DNA of 64,000 bases from Homalodisca vitripennis (taxonomy: Eukaryota; Arthropoda; Insecta; Hemiptera; Cicadellidae), in contig NW_025778907.1 of NCBI RefSeq assembly GCF_021130785.1, forward strand, positions 43,796-107,795. The letters are read 5' to 3'. The notes beneath the pieces are model-generated. The model was not told the origin of the DNA. It worked only from the letters and a program-made list of their open reading frames with translations, and did no database searches. Made by a program: the position numbers and the translations under genes. Position 1 is the stretch's first letter; each line of letters starts with the position of its first letter. This document shows, one piece after another, positions 12,525 through 25,600 of this stretch.

Positions 12525-12697
12525 CAGAGTTTACATAGATTATGATGTAACATTAATTACTAGCGTTCACATAGAGTGACAGTGTCACAGTTATCCATCA
12601 CACACAACTGTCAAAATACAATAGCGTAGACTGCAATGGTGTCACAATTTGTCCTCTCTTCCCAATTACCCTGTATATGCCAAACAAGCAATTCACC
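12525..12697 (+). repeat. dispersed repeat shared with 36947-37120 (opposite strand)
   Basis: Shared landmarks in order are CCCAGAGTTTACA versus CTCAGGGTTTACA, then GTGTCACAGTTATCCATCAC, ACACAACTGTCA, ACAATAGCGTAGA, ACAATTTG versus CAAATTTT, and finally ACCCTGTATATGCCAAACAA versus ACCCTAAATGTGCCAAACAA. This copy lies on the plus strand and the other on the minus strand. The family is not named. It has no coding potential and is probably a short non-autonomous element. Confidence 0.8.
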
Positions 12698-13123
12698 TGA
12701 ATTTAAGCTTTCACTGTTTGCTGTATGTTAGGATTTCTCCGAGTGCTGTGGTTGAATCTGACAGAGCTAAACTGTCTTAGGCCTAGCTGGATTTCAATAT
12801 GAATACAATAACTCTTGACTGTTTTATGACTATGACTATGAACTGTTTGTATTGTTTTTGACGCCAGCATCGTTTCAAGACTGAGCGCTATTTAACAGAA
12901 TTTACCTTTTTTTAAAATATTATATTCTTTCTTAATTTCCCCTACTTATTTTAGGATCCTTATTTAAAAAATACGTAGCGAAAATCTTAATGTTTTATTA
13001 TTCGATAAACCCAGGAACAAAGAGAAGAGTACGTAAATCCCTCCACCGAGGAGGCTGAGAATACAATTATAAATAGACTGTATGGCGCCCTTAATTCATT
13101 CTCATTCCTCAATTTTCATTAAC

Positions 13124-13127
<4 letters not shown>

Positions 13128-13175
<48 letters not shown>
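13128..13175. repeat. (TA)n microsatellite
   Basis: About 48 bp of uninterrupted TA repeats. Confidence 0.97.
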
Positions 13176-13178
<3 letters not shown>

Positions 13179-15568
13179 GAAGAGAAATGTCTAAATTGTA
13201 GACAAAAGATAAATTGTGTTAGCCTACTGAGTAATTCCAAAGTATTGGCAATACTAGAACTCATTCTTACCATGTATAAATGAATATATTCTATTTTTTT
13301 TAATTTCTATAAGTCAGTATTTTTAGATATCGTGTGGATATACAATCAGAAATGAAATTCTTCAAGTCCCACAAGTGATAGGCTTCACTAAATATCAGGC
13401 AATCATCATCTGATTTCAAGTATATTTTTTTAACATTCTTCACCCCTGTACATTATAAAAATTTTAAAGTTATGAGAAAGTAACTTGGTAGTGTAAAAAT
13501 ATCATTAATTGAGCCCATGTTATTACGCATTATAAATATGACCTTGAGTCACCCTAAAAAAGTTTTATATATATATTTCTAGTGACACGCCGCTTTATAG
13601 AAATTGTTGGAAAATGAAGCCGAGAATTCAGTCACAAAATGTATTTAATTTATTGTTTCATAGATATGTAAGTTCAAGTTTTAATACTACACAGACATAT
13701 GCATGACTAATTTTTCAATACAAAGGAGAAGGTACATATTGTAAACGAGACAAGTACTCTTAAGATAAAAATGGAAGATAAACTTCGGTTAAGATTATAT
13801 AAATCCTATTAGAAACACGAGAATTACTTTTAGTTTATATAACTTGTTTAGCAATTATTCATAAAAGGGGCTTTCACTGTTATAAATAAAAATATTAAAT
13901 TAGTAAAGTAACCTTTCCTGAATAGATAAAGTTATAGATATGTAAATATTCAACTCAATATTGAATTTATTCCTTTTTCAATTTATTTATCACACAATTT
14001 AGCCCACCAACGGCAATCTCTAAAAATGTAAACTCCTTATCTTATCATATCCTTATGATATCTTTCATATCAAGTTTTTGTTTGTAACTAACCTGGTGAA
14101 ACACAAAGAGTCTGTGTTATATGTATTATTCCAGAAGAGTGCAACAGCAACAAAGCCGCGGTCAGTCGTGTAACAAGGCCAGCTTTGGCCTCGCTGGGGA
14201 ATTCTCTATTTTTAAACATCACGAATATTTTTCATGGTAAACTGAGGTAACGAGGTTCTTGTTTCTTTTATAATAATTTAAAAACTTTTAACAATGTTTC
14301 TTTTTTTATTTCCAATATTTTTTAAATTGAGAGACCTTCATACCTTTATAACAGAAAATAACTATTAATATATTGCGTGTGCTGACTAGATAAAGGACAT
14401 GTTTGATTAATTTTATTTTAATAAATAAATCTAACGAAAGAAGATTATTTATTTTGGATGGGAAAGAGATAGTGATCTCTGGTTTTCATAATTCTTTAAG
14501 TTTGTTTATGCTCTTCAAAAGGACTTGTGACTTGAGAGGGGTATACATTTGAAATTTATGAGTTGCACCGAAATCCCATACATTTGTGGAAGAAAATGTT
14601 CTAAAAATTATTAAATAACATTTCCTTTCCACATTTCACCACTACCCAAAGAATATCTCCTAATATAAACTTTAAAGAAAATAGAGGGGGTCTTGAGTTT
14701 TTATTCAACCTATAGAATATATAATAGTGTAACCTAGTACACTGAATGTATTCTGAGGAAATGTCTTATAATAGCAGAAAATTAAAATCACCCTTTCCAC
14801 TTTATTATGTGGTGCTAAAATTAGGATTTCACATAATCGCGAACGTAAATAGATTACTGTTGTCGCTGAATTTAATATGTGATTAGCCTATGCTGATATT
14901 CAGATGCCCTATGGTGTATATAACAGAGTTTATAGTTTTACTCTGAGAATGGGAGAGCACAAGAGGTCAAAACTTGTTATAAATTAAAATTTGGAATAAT
15001 TGACAAGGGTACAATAGCAGACATCTGTGGTATCTGCCTGACGTCTACCGAACAATGAAAAATGGAAACTCGGTTCTTGGTGAAGAAAACCCTCAACAGA
15101 TATAATACTGAAAATATAAAGTTTTATAACATACCAAATTATCACTTTTGTAGCATTGTGTTCAATATGGTGAGTTAATCAACCTTAGAATGCTAAACCG
15201 CACACCTCTTTGACTTCAGTTAAGCGAGGACAATACAGAGAGACGTTGTATGAGTGGTTCAGGTTAAGTTTCTCGGAGTTTCTTTCATTTCATTGTCTCA
15301 GTGGTTATTACTCGTAAATCAGACTGCCTAAGTTACTACTTGGTTACTTTTACTTACTTTAGTCAGCCAACAATATTTGAAGTGATTATTAATCGTATTT
15401 CCATCGCAATGCAGGCAGCAGCGGTATCTCGTTACTTATTCTTGCGGCTCATTGGCGATTAGTGTTAAAGCCGCTTGTAAGCTCGGTATTAGCCTCGCTT
15501 GGTTAGTCTAGTACGCCGGGTTCTGTAAATTACAGTTTCAGTTGGTCAGAATTCAGTTCTGAAATATA
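13176..15568. other. AT-rich DNA, nothing recognised
   Basis: No gene or element was recognised. The stretch 15400-15540 is less AT-rich (CAGGCAGCAGCGG, TTGCGGCTCATTGGCG, TAAAGCCGC) but shows no open frame. It ends where the Tc1/mariner-type MITE begins. Confidence 0.45.
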
Positions 15569-16133
15569 CAGTGTGGGTTAAAAGTATGGATACACTATAC
15601 TAGTTTCACCTTTCTAGGAAATAGAAGTGAAAGTTTTAGTCAAGGTTACAACTTTGATTGGAGGGGGGGGCAGCTCCCCTTTAAATATAAGTGATAGCTC
15701 ATTTGAAAGGTCTTGATACTACAAATAAGGAGAACAGTTGCAACTATAGCTTTTTATTTCAAACCAGTACAAAACAGCAGCTCATTTAAATTAATTGAGG
15801 CAAAATATGAGCATCCACAATCAGAATGTAAATACCTTCAATAGACAACCACTTTCCTTACAAACTTAAACCTGTTTTACAATTATAACCTGCTCCAGGG
15901 CAGGCCTCCTTTATGTCAACAATTTTGTAATGGGCCCTTGATGGATCTTTACATTTAAAAAATTTTGAGCCGACTCCCAAATACCCCATTTCGGAGAAAT
16001 GGAAAATTTAACAGTGACTAAAAATACCACTCCCATTTCCTGGAAAGGTGGCCCGAGTTCAATCCCTACGGAAACTTATATCAGTATCCATTAAAATCTA
16101 AACTTTGTGTATCCATACTTTTTAATCACTCTG
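15569..16133. mobile_element. 565-bp Tc1/mariner-type MITE with TA target duplication
   Basis: The left end is TA|CAGTGTGGGTTAAAAGTA and continues TGGATACAC. The reverse complement of the right end is TA|CAGAGTGATTAAAAAGTA and continues TGGATACAC. The inverted similarity continues inward through CACCTTTCTAGGAAAT versus CACCTTTCCAGGAAAT and TTTTTAGTCA, so the arms are about 90 bp with a gap. TA at 15567-15568 and 16134-16135 is the expected duplication, and the CAG start is typical of the IS630-Tc1-mariner superfamily. The interior (including a G-run at 15661-15669) has no transposase ORF, so the element is non-autonomous. Confidence 0.88.
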
Positions 16134-16139
16134 TATCTA

Positions 16140-17489
16140 ACGAGCGAAAATTGTAAACTGATTCGACTATCACTAAAGCGTTTTGTAATTAAAATGGTAT
16201 TTAAATTACCAGATTACCAACAAAAAATTAAAAACTGCTGTTTTAATCGTCCAGATTTTTGAATTAATTGGAGGAGGCCTGAATGCACGTTTTTGAGACA
16301 GACATTGCCAAGTCACCTAATGGTAATTACATTTGAGAATTAGTCAGTAAGAATTGGTTTTGCTGTGATTGATCCTTTAGTCTCACCCCCAAACGGTCCA
16401 TTTTCAGTACCCAGAAGTTGTTCCTAATGTGGACCATCTAAAATCCAGACCGTACTTTGTGTTACAGAGATCACACTCAACAATTTTACTATAGTTCAGA
16501 GTGTTACCCACATATCGCCTATAGGTATTTCCTAGAACTCTGATTCGCTATATCCACGCTGTGGTACAGTAACACTAAACTAACGATTACAAACATCTTC
16601 AATCGCCAAAAGAATTCAATACAAATTCCTTTCCTCTGGATATTGTGGTTGAGGCTGGAGTTCCAACGAATCAAATTTGTACTCATGTAATAGATTCGCA
16701 TCAGAAGACTTTTAGTGTAATACAAAATTATGCCATAACTTTAGTCAAAGTCCATAAACAATTTTTGTTCCCATGTTGTCAGGAAGTCTTTGGGAGTAAA
16801 AGCTTTATCATATTGTTTTCAAGCCTTTTATAGAAAATGTAATATAAGAAATCTACTCTTTCCGAAATAAAAACTGTAAAGAGACTTTGCAATGAGTTAT
16901 TAATAACTAATACTTATGTATTATTGCCTTGAGAGGTCAGCAGATGTTGCCATTTGGCGATTTAAGTCAGATTAAATAAAATATGTTAATATTTTATCCT
17001 ACCTTCAGGACATAATAATAACAAGTGTACACTTTAAACATTCAAATTTCACAAAGTTATTCATAAGGTAGTTTAATCAAATAAAAACAAAACATTGTGT
17101 ACGATTTGTAAAAGGAAGTAGTTCGAAGTACAACCACGCACAGGTTATAACTGAGTGAAGTAGCTCTTACTTCAACAAGTACTTCAATTAAGTACATGAT
17201 TAGTATACCGTATACATATTCAATCATCAGTTATATTTTTCAATAAGTTAAATACTCGTATTTATTTATAATAAAGTGTAACAAAGATTAATAATGCTAT
17301 TCTCGATATTGTTTTTTAGTTTAAATAAGCAACTAACTATTTAAATACGCGTAGCAGTTTTTCTTTTAATACAGTAGTTAAAGTACATTATATCAAGCAT
17401 AATTAGGTGGTTAAATGAACGCAATTAAAATATACAAAACAAACGATTTAGGTTAAGTAAATCCATTAAACCAAGACTTCCATCAGCAC
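16140..17489 (+). repeat. composite repeat, block S2 flank (partial copy I)
   Basis: This stretch aligns by eye with 24240-25490 and 43150-44440. Landmarks are CCAGATTACCAACAAAAA, GTTTTAATCGTCCAGATTTT, AATTAATTGGAGG, TATAGTTCAGAGTGTTAC, TATAGGTATTTCCTAGAA, CAAATTCCTTTCCTCT, GGTTGAGGCTGGA, and AGTAGCTCTTAC next to the array. It diverges more from the other two than they do from each other. ORFs across it (16519-16725, 16645-16833) are not conserved in the paralogs. Confidence 0.8.
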
Positions 17490-18310
17490 TATAAAAGGAA
17501 AGTCTATAAAATAAGTTGTCGGCTACTTGACTCCTTCACTGTCCCATCCATCGTTCTTTTTGAGACTTGAGCGTGCTATTGTCGAGTACAAACACTATAA
17601 AATACGTTGTCAGCCACTTGACTCCTTCACTGTCCCATCCATCGGTTTTCTTCAGAGTTGAACTTGCTATTTTTGAGTACAAAAACTATAAAATAAGTTG
17701 CCGGCCACTTGACTCCTTCACTGTCTCATCCATCGGTTTTCTTCAGAGTTGAGCTTGCTATTGTCGAGTAAAAAACAATAAAATAAGTAATTGGCCACTT
17801 GACATCATTTCTGTCTCATCCATCGTTTTTATTCAGAGTTGAGCTTGCTATTTTCCAGTACAAAAACAATAAAATAAGTAGTTGGCTACTTGACATCATT
17901 ACTGCCTCACCCATAGCTTTTCTTCGGAGTTGAGCTTGCTGTTGTCGAGTACAAAAACTATAAAATAAGTTGCCGGCCACTTGACATCATTACTGCGTCA
18001 TCCATCGTTTTTTTCAGAGTTGAGCTTGCTATTGTCGAGTACAATACTATAAAATAAGTAACCGGCCACTTTACATCATTACTGCTTCATCCATTTTTTT
18101 TCTTCAGAGTTGAGCTTGCTATTGTCGAGTACAAAACTATAAAATAAGTAGCCGGCAACTTTATATCATTACTGCCTCATCCATCGTTTTTCTTCAGGGT
18201 TGAGCTTGCTACTGTCGAGTACAAAAACTATAAAATAGGTTGATAGCTACTTGATATCTTCACCACTTATCGTACTCTTTGAGACTTGATTTCGCACTTG
18301 TCGACATAGA
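17490..18310 (+). repeat. 91-bp minisatellite array, about 9 units (copy I)
   Basis: Unit landmarks are CTATAAAATAAGTTG, GGCCACTTGA, TTCACTGTCCCATCCATCG, TTGAGCTTGCTATT and GTCGAGTACAAA. Starts at 17503, 17595, 17686 and 17776 give a 91-92 bp spacing. Units near 18240-18310 are strongly decayed. The same monomer forms the arrays at 25490-25860 and 44440-45130. It occurs inverted as one or two units at 33130-33330, 50700-50900 and 63330-63530. The unit ORF at 17567-17752 is a repeat artefact. Confidence 0.95.
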
Positions 18311-19489
18311 CTACAATGTAATTTTTCTGCAACCTGACATATTCACCGACTTATCGTTCTCTATTTGAGACTTTTTTAAAGGAATGCTTCTTAAGGCGTA
18401 TTAAACATGTTAAGCCTACTACTACAAACACAAATTTATGTACGCAGCCTGTTCCCTAGCTTTGTAAATTACACTATTAGTTTAAATTCTCACATAAGGG
18501 AATGATATGTGTTGAATGTATCTCTCTCAGTTCCTAAATACATTCTTCTATAATAACACTGTGAGGAGCTTGTAATACCAGTTTATTGTCTGAATCCAAA
18601 GAATTTATGTTGTTTAAATTGATTTTGGACTCATTTAAAATGTATCCAATTAAAAAAATTTGTAAATCGAGTTTTAAATTTGATTCTGTAAAATTGAAAC
18701 ATTATTCATTTACCAATCCGTAAAATACATTGCTAGTTTGTTTTATATTTACACCTAGAAAATATATCTGTATAATTAATGTTCCAATAGTCGCTACGGA
18801 GTGGTTTGTTGCTGATTTTCAGCCTCTTTGTTTTAATGAATAGCATTTTCTTTAATTGAACCTAAACTCGTTAACCTCCTTTTATATTTTAACTATCAGT
18901 TACCCGCCCTTCCAGACAAAATTTCGTAGTTTTTGCACCTGCACGAGCACTTCTGGTTCGAGTGAACTATATTTCCCACGCAGATGTAATACACTCCGAT
19001 ATCAGTATTGTTCCATTGTAAATTTTGCCACTTTCCAAGAAAATATATACACATACAGAGATTTGAGAACCTTACTTTTGTCAAATAACAGCTAATTTAG
19101 GTTTGACAACAGTCTTTATATGTAAAGTAAAGATTACACTACATTGTCTCTTATATCTACACTGATAGCAGTTACCCACTCATTTTCACGTAATTTTGTA
19201 GGCGTCGCACGTGTATGACCACTGCTGGTTCCAGTGAATTATATCTTCGACGCCAATTATTTATTGTTGATACGATCAAGAAAATACATCAAAGGGTTTA
19301 TATTTATGGCCATTTTAATATACTTGAAATCTGTCAATAGAATTTGAAGTCAAGTTTGTCTGAAGTAATCCAAAAATTTCGGTGACGAAGAAGTTCAGTC
19401 TGGGAATCTCTGATATTTAAATGATGTAATAGTTAATTCTGAGCTTCATCGGGTCTATTCAGAGAAATATTACTTCAAACTCTCGGAGT
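18311..19489. repeat. unique spacer with an internal diverged duplication (18893-18990 and 19163-19260)
   Basis: TATCAGTTACCCGCCC at 18893 and TAGCAGTTACCCACTC at 19163 begin two related stretches. Both continue with TTTCGTAG or TTTTGTAG, CACTTCTGGTTCGAGTGAA or CACTGCTGGTTCCAGTGAA, TATAT and CGC. They lie about 270 bp apart. The rest of the spacer (18311-18890, 19261-19489) shows nothing recognised. It interrupts the composite repeat between blocks S2 and S3 in this copy only. Confidence 0.6.
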
Positions 19490-20125
19490 CAAGTCTTTAG
19501 CAGTGCCAGATTTCAGGTACTAAACTTAAAGGAAGATGAACTGGAAACAAAGAGAACATTCACATTAAATTTATGCGTTAATATTATGGGGTTAGGAGGC
19601 AGAGCTGTGGAGCAACTTTCCTTCGAGAAACACTGTATAGTAACCGGATTAAAATTGAATCCATATTGTTAAACACGTGAATGGATTTAGAAAAATTGAG
19701 ATGGAACAGATGGTGTAGTACAAGTACAGCAGGCATCAAGGTATGATCCGCTATAATGTCGAGTAGGTCTGGTAAATGAGCCCTGGCCACCTAATTACCC
19801 TGACTACGTGTGTCTGGCAACATACCAGTCTCGTCAAATGCCAAATAAGCCAGACAGTACATCATCACAATAACAGTCGTTAATTAGGGTACCCTTTTCG
19901 AATAACCCGCTAACAAGAAAGTTAATATAGACTTTCATTTATGTCATTAAATATAAAGAGTTTTACCTAGTCTTGTTACATAACTTAATCCAGTGTAAAT
20001 AAAAAGTGTATCAATTGGAGTATGTGAAGAGCATGTGTTCTAATGGCAAGGAGAGCTTGTCGAATAATTGCCAATCAGTCAGTCTGTAGTACCTGTGCAG
20101 TAACTATGCTATAATAGTATACAAT
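19490..20125 (+). repeat. composite repeat, block S3 (copy I)
   Basis: This aligns with 25866-26450 and 45185-45780. Shared landmarks are CAGATTTCAGRTAC, GTAAACTGGA/GATGAACTGGA, GTGGAGCA, CACGTGAATGGATTTA, TTGAGATGGAA, GAGCCCTGGCCA, ACTACGTGTGTCTGGCAACA, TACCAGTCTCGTCAAATGCC, AATAAGCCAGAC, and finally GGAGAGCTTGTCGAATAATT. The short ORF on the minus strand (19584-19790) is not preserved intact in the other copies. Confidence 0.85.
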
Positions 20126-20829
20126 GTTTTTTATACCCTAAAAAACAAAGACAGATAATCCGGAATGAATTTACCCAAATTTCCGGTTTATCTGAAGTAA
20201 ATTCGAATGTTTCTTAATCCATTCGTTATTGATTTAAATCCGTTTTAAAACTGAAAGTTACCCAAATAAATAATTATTTTTTGAATGGATGTATAAAGCA
20301 TAAATGTTATATTGCAATTAAGTCATAAATTACTGCTGCCAGAAGTCTTTTTATTTTCTAAAAGTTCCTAGACTTCATGGTATGTATGCTATTCTACACG
20401 TATGTTGCTGATCCTTGGTTTTCTGATATCTAAACCAACCGGAATAAAGTTTAATTGAGGTCTCTCTTATCCAAAATTTCAACTATACGAAATAGACTTG
20501 GTTCCATCTACTTCGGACAATCGCGTCGCTAAAGTACGGTCATCAGATTTCTCATAATCAATAATGTTTAATATTTTTGATTCCATATTCACTATCAGCC
20601 TACTGAGATTTATCATCTTATTGAACCCTTCACTTCCCAATACGTAGTATTATAACAAAATCTTTCAGCACTTATTTATAAGTTATTTATTTAATGCAGA
20701 ATTTATAAGTTCAGTTAACATGGAAAAATTACTAAACATTAAATATTGTTTTGAATACATACTTAATACGCAGTATTTGCACTCATAGTATCTGATTTTT
20801 TAATTAAACAGTAAATTAACTCGTAACAG
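20126..20829. other. AT-rich DNA, nothing recognised
   Basis: Lies between two blocks of the composite repeat. No paralog was seen elsewhere in the window. Confidence 0.5.
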
Positions 20830-22377
20830 TGTAGCGCAGTCATATGGACGCGTTTGTGAATAACATAATTATTTTTAAGCTTAATTAAGTATGAATATAA
20901 CTTTATCCGTACAGAGAACTACAGGAATTTCAATCTTTTAAAAACATAATTGAAATCAAGTATTCAATTACAGTTCCATCTATTAAAAGTTATCATTAAA
21001 CGATGTTTTACATCTTATGAGAATCTATCATATTACAGTGGTTAGAACAGACTTGACGTAATAAAGGAAGTCCTACACTCATTATTCAAATTTTCAAAAA
21101 CATTTCGCGTTTCTTTTAAAAGTCTTTTAAATGCTTTAGAATTTCAAAGTAAAAAAGGAATATTGAGATCGGACTTTATCATAAGTATTGCTCTTGTTTT
21201 GAAAATCAAGCAAACAAGACTGTAATAGTTTTTAGGTAAAACTATAATATTTTTTTCAACTCTACACGTATCTAGACATCACAAGATTCTAGAATACAGT
21301 GCACCAAAACATGACTGTGACAATGTTTTGTTCAGTGACTGTTTCTTTGACGGCCGTTTATCGGATGTCTTTGTATGTCTTTGTTGTCTCGTCGCTTACT
21401 CTTTCCATTGTTGGGGCTTCAGTGCTTATGAAAAATGTCTTTAAAAACCATCAAAGGCATGGAATTGACATGGGATTATTACTGGGTAACCCTTATTGGA
21501 TGGAAATGTAAGTACAACAATTTGTGCTTTATTTTCCACCCCCATGGTGATTAGAATCTAAGTAGAATGTGCCGTGATCAAAGTTGGATAGAAAGGAACA
21601 AAGCACATAATAATTCACAAATATGTCTATAAACCTAACACCATCTTAAAATTCTACCTCAAACGATTTTTATTTAAACCGTAACAGTGTTAGCAATATT
21701 CAAGGTAAAATAAACGACCGTTGTTTTCCCCTTAAGTATGAAAATACCTTTAAAGAGGTATGCGCTGGGTTGTGGGAACTTGTAGTATTTTATAAATACT
21801 ATATTGGGAATTAAATAGTGTTATGTTCGAAGAAGATTAAACTAATTATAATGTTAATTGAGAAAACGTACAATTGACCAATCCTTATTTACTTTCTGTA
21901 GAAACTTCTGTCCCATTATTTCTCAGCTGCGAAATAAGGTACACCGCAACCGATTAGTTTTTGTATGTTGTTTGAGTAAAATGCATTATAAAATTATTTA
22001 ATTGTCAGACAGAAACCTAAAGATTCTTTGATTGCACAAATTAAAATGTGGATTCACCCAAACCTACACTTGAATACGTATGATTGCAGTTATACATATG
22101 TTGTGATAAACGTGGAGGTGACGTGGTCCAAGATGCGATATAATTGTAGATGAAGTGAAGAATAACATAAGATATTATTGATATTATTTGAGACTAATCT
22201 TACTAAGCTGTACAATAAAATGCAAACATGTATTGAAAGGATTTTATTTTAGGTTCAAATATTGATATCTAGATGTTTACCTGTAGCCATCCTAAAAATT
22301 ATATAAAAATATATTACGCTGTAATAGTAATATAATAGAAATATAAAATTCAGTAAGAGTCAAGGTTAAAGCTAGAG
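20830..22377 (+). repeat. composite repeat, block S8, shared with 55780-57280
   Basis: The match begins at CGTTTGTGAATAACATAA (20850; 55789) and ends around AAATTCAGTAAGAGTCAAGG (22348; 57247). A 70-codon ORF at 21299-21511 ends at a perfect-looking splice donor (ATG|GTAAGTAC near 21508). The paralog at 56240-56420 keeps the donor-like GTAAGTAC but has frameshifts and substitutions in the frame. This fits a noncoding or long-dead sequence better than an active exon. A 78-codon minus ORF in the paralog is likewise not shared. Confidence 0.85.
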
Positions 22378-23904
22378 AACAATTTTTAGCATTAATCAAA
22401 TTTATGTATCCTTGGAAGAAGGAGATGCCAGATCTATAACAACCTTTCCAGTCAAAGCAGGTATGGATGACACACCCTTACGTCTAGGCTAGCAATTTTA
22501 ACACTTAGGAACCCATCAACTCCAACAATCATCTCCCCTCCCATTAGAATAGACCTATGGATCTACACTTTTATTTTGAGAATAAAGCGTAGTAATATAA
22601 ACTGTAATCTATTCTTTTTATCACAGTTATTATTATTCAATTAGTCGTTAATATTTCACCAGGAAATGAAGTAAAAATAGGTAAATTTGGCAGATAATGA
22701 CCAAGCAATCAGTTTAAAAATAACTTATTAATTGAATAACTCTTAATTAATTAATAATTCTTAATTATTTGAATACAGTAATGTAGTATTAATGTAAGAA
22801 TAAGAATAATTTGTTTGTATTATTTACGAATGGTTAATGTTTACCGGTAATAGCAACTCAGTGAGCAAAACGAAACAAAAGTTTTGATTGGCTTGTGAAC
22901 AAAACAACAATCTCAGAGAATAAACTTCTGTGAAAACAGGGTTGCCAATTTCCCGCGTAAGCAGGAGTGGAAACCCAGTTGTGACAATCAAATAGAAGCT
23001 GATATGTGACTTTCGCTTATGAGAACAATTCGGTTTTCCTCATAAAATTTACTTTATACCCTGCCCTGAAATAAAACTGTCTTTTGTAGGGATTATTATT
23101 AATATTTGAGTTCAATTTTATGGAAGCCATTCAATACAATAACACAATACATTATAAATCCTCTTATAAATTAGTAGGGAACATTAACTGTATACAAACG
23201 CCGCAATGCGGTTTTATATAACCTAAGGAAATTTGAGGAAGAGCAACTACACATATTCAATTAATGGAAAACCTGTTAGAATACAGACTTGCTGTTTAGT
23301 ACGTAAGGTTCCAAATCCAAAACCAATTTACCTTTTAATATATTATGGTATGTAATCTTAAACAGAACTTATAAGAACGAAATATTATAAAACGTACGGA
23401 AATAAGCTTGTGAGATATGACGGATTATATTAAAAATTATGCATTAACCCTCATTATTTCATATTCAAGTAAGGAAAACAAGCATCAACAAATCTGTTTG
23501 AGGAAAGATGTGAATACACATTCCGCGGAAAGTCTACAAATCAAACATGCGGTTTTCCTCATCGCTGAATAAACAAATTTGTGATTTTTTTTCTGTACTT
23601 TTCAAACTATGTTACAGTACCATGCAAACAGTATATAAATAAATAATTTTAATAAGGTAAATATTGTCATTAAAGACTGACTGTGTTTAAAATAAAAAGG
23701 TATTGCAAAGAGTTATGAATAATTTTATTGAAGAGCAGTATTAGTATTCTCGTAATTTATTTTAGTTATAATTGCAGCAATTTTTCGAAGGCTCTTGATT
23801 ATAATATGCTCCAATGTTTAAGCCTCCTGATTTCTTCCATGAAGATAAAATTTCCTTTTATATACCACTATTATTATTAAATTACAGAACTCATAAACCC
23901 AAGT

Positions 23905-24090
23905 GGTTCAAATGGAAAATCAACTTTCAACACCAATAGAAATGTAGGTTGGTCTTCCTCAAGGCTCCATCCTTAGTCCAATTCTTTTCCTGGTCTATGT
24001 TAATGAAAAAGTGTCAATATTACTGCAAGGTAGACTTGTGCAGTATGCTGATGACATAAATCTCTGTTTCAATGGAAAATCAAAATACAA
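23905..24090 (+). pseudogene. captured non-LTR reverse transcriptase fragment in block S1
   Basis: The frame from 23951 reads GLPQGSILSPILFLVYVNEK and then VQYADDINLC. This covers two adjacent RT palm motifs, the PQGS block and the catalytic YADD. Upstream (23905-23950) a related frame is broken by an indel, and downstream it ends within about 20 codons. The same fragment, at the same place in the composite repeat, is at 42840-43029. It was therefore captured before the copies separated. Confidence 0.8.
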
Positions 24091-25164
24091 TTTTGGGGAA
24101 ATGGAATAATTTGTAACGGTGAATACAAAGATCGTTTCTGTTTCTTAGAGAGGTCTCCCACGTTCCATCCTTCCATCCTTATCCATCAAAAACTAAACAG
24201 AGTGGATCCATACTATTAACTCACGCTTTATTTGACAGGAAAAAATTCTTAAATTGATTAAATTACCCGATTACCAACGAAAATTACAGACTGTACGGTT
24301 TTATTAGTCCAGATTTTTTAAATTAATTGGAGGCATAAATGCGCCTTGTCTTAGACAGACATGACCAAGTCCCCATATTAATTATATTTAAGAATTTTCC
24401 AGTAATAATTGGTTTTGCCATGTTTGCTCCCCTTTAGTTTTGATCTCGACCGGTCCCTTTTCGGCATCTAGAAGTTGTTCCCAATGTGGAGCACCTACAA
24501 TCCCATCCGTAATTTTTTGTTACAGAGATCACAGTCAACAATGTTACTATAGTTCAGAGTGTTACTCGCATTGTCTATAGGTATTTCCTAGAATTCTGAT
24601 TCGCCATAATCAATACTTCAGCAGTGTGGTAACACCAAACTAACGATGACAAAATACACCATCAATTACCAAAAGAATTCAGTACAAATTCCTTTCCTCT
24701 AACCGATGCGGTTGAGGCTGGATTTCCAACGGCTAAAATTTGGGCTCGTATAGTCGTTCCGCATTAAACAGCATATTTTATGACAAATATAAACCATAAT
24801 TTCCATCAAATTCCGTGGAAAGCTTTTTCTAATTTTGTCATTGGGAGTAAAATCTTTACCATATTGTTTTTTCAAGTCTTTTTATAGACAATACGGTATA
24901 GATGTCCTACTCGTTTTCAATATTACAAGTAAGCCTAAATATCAATAATTATGTAATATTACCTTGATATGTCAGTATATATTGCTATTTGGTGATTTAA
25001 CATTAATTGTGATTTGTAAATATTTTATCCTAAATTCATGATTTCACAATACTAAGTTTACACTTTAAACGTTCTAATTTTTCAAGCTATTCAAAACGTG
25101 TTTTACTCTAATCCAAACAGAAAATAGTGTAACTAAGATTTAGAGTTATAAGAAGTGCGAAGTG

Positions 25165-25600
25165 GAACCCTGCACAGTTTCTTTAAATAGAGTGAAATAG
25201 CTCTTACTTTAAAAAGTACTTCCATTAAGTACATTAGGAATACCGTATAAAAATATCATAATAGTATTCTTGATATAGATTTTGAAACATTTTTTGAGTT
25301 AAATAATCATATAACTACGCGTCTAACCGCTCTTCTTTATGTAAAGTAGTAAAATAACATCTATATAAAGCATAATTAGGGATTTGAAAGCAACGTAATT
25401 AAAAGATAAGAAACATAGAATTTAGGTTGAGTAAATCCATTAAACCAAGACTTCAATCACCACTCCGTGAAGAACAGAGACGAAAGAAAGGCTATGAAAT
25501 AAGTTGTCGGCTACTTGATACCTTCACCGTCCCATCCATCGTTCTGCTTGAGACTTGAGCTTGCTATTGTCGAGTACAAACACTACAAAATAAGTTGTCG
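25165..25600 (+). repeat. left inverted arm of composite copy II
   Basis: AGAGTGAAATAGCTCTTACT followed by AAGTACTTCCATTAAGTAC (from 25190) and GGTTGAGTAAATCCATTAAA followed by CCAAGACTT (about 25424-25455) occur in the same order on the opposite strand at 33770 down to 33290. The segment between the two matching blocks differs in length and sequence between arms, so the arms are old or gene-converted only in part. Confidence 0.75.

Noticed and set aside
15661..15669. G-run as a possible G-quadruplex
   Set aside because: A single G-tract within a MITE, without further tracts nearby to form a quadruplex.
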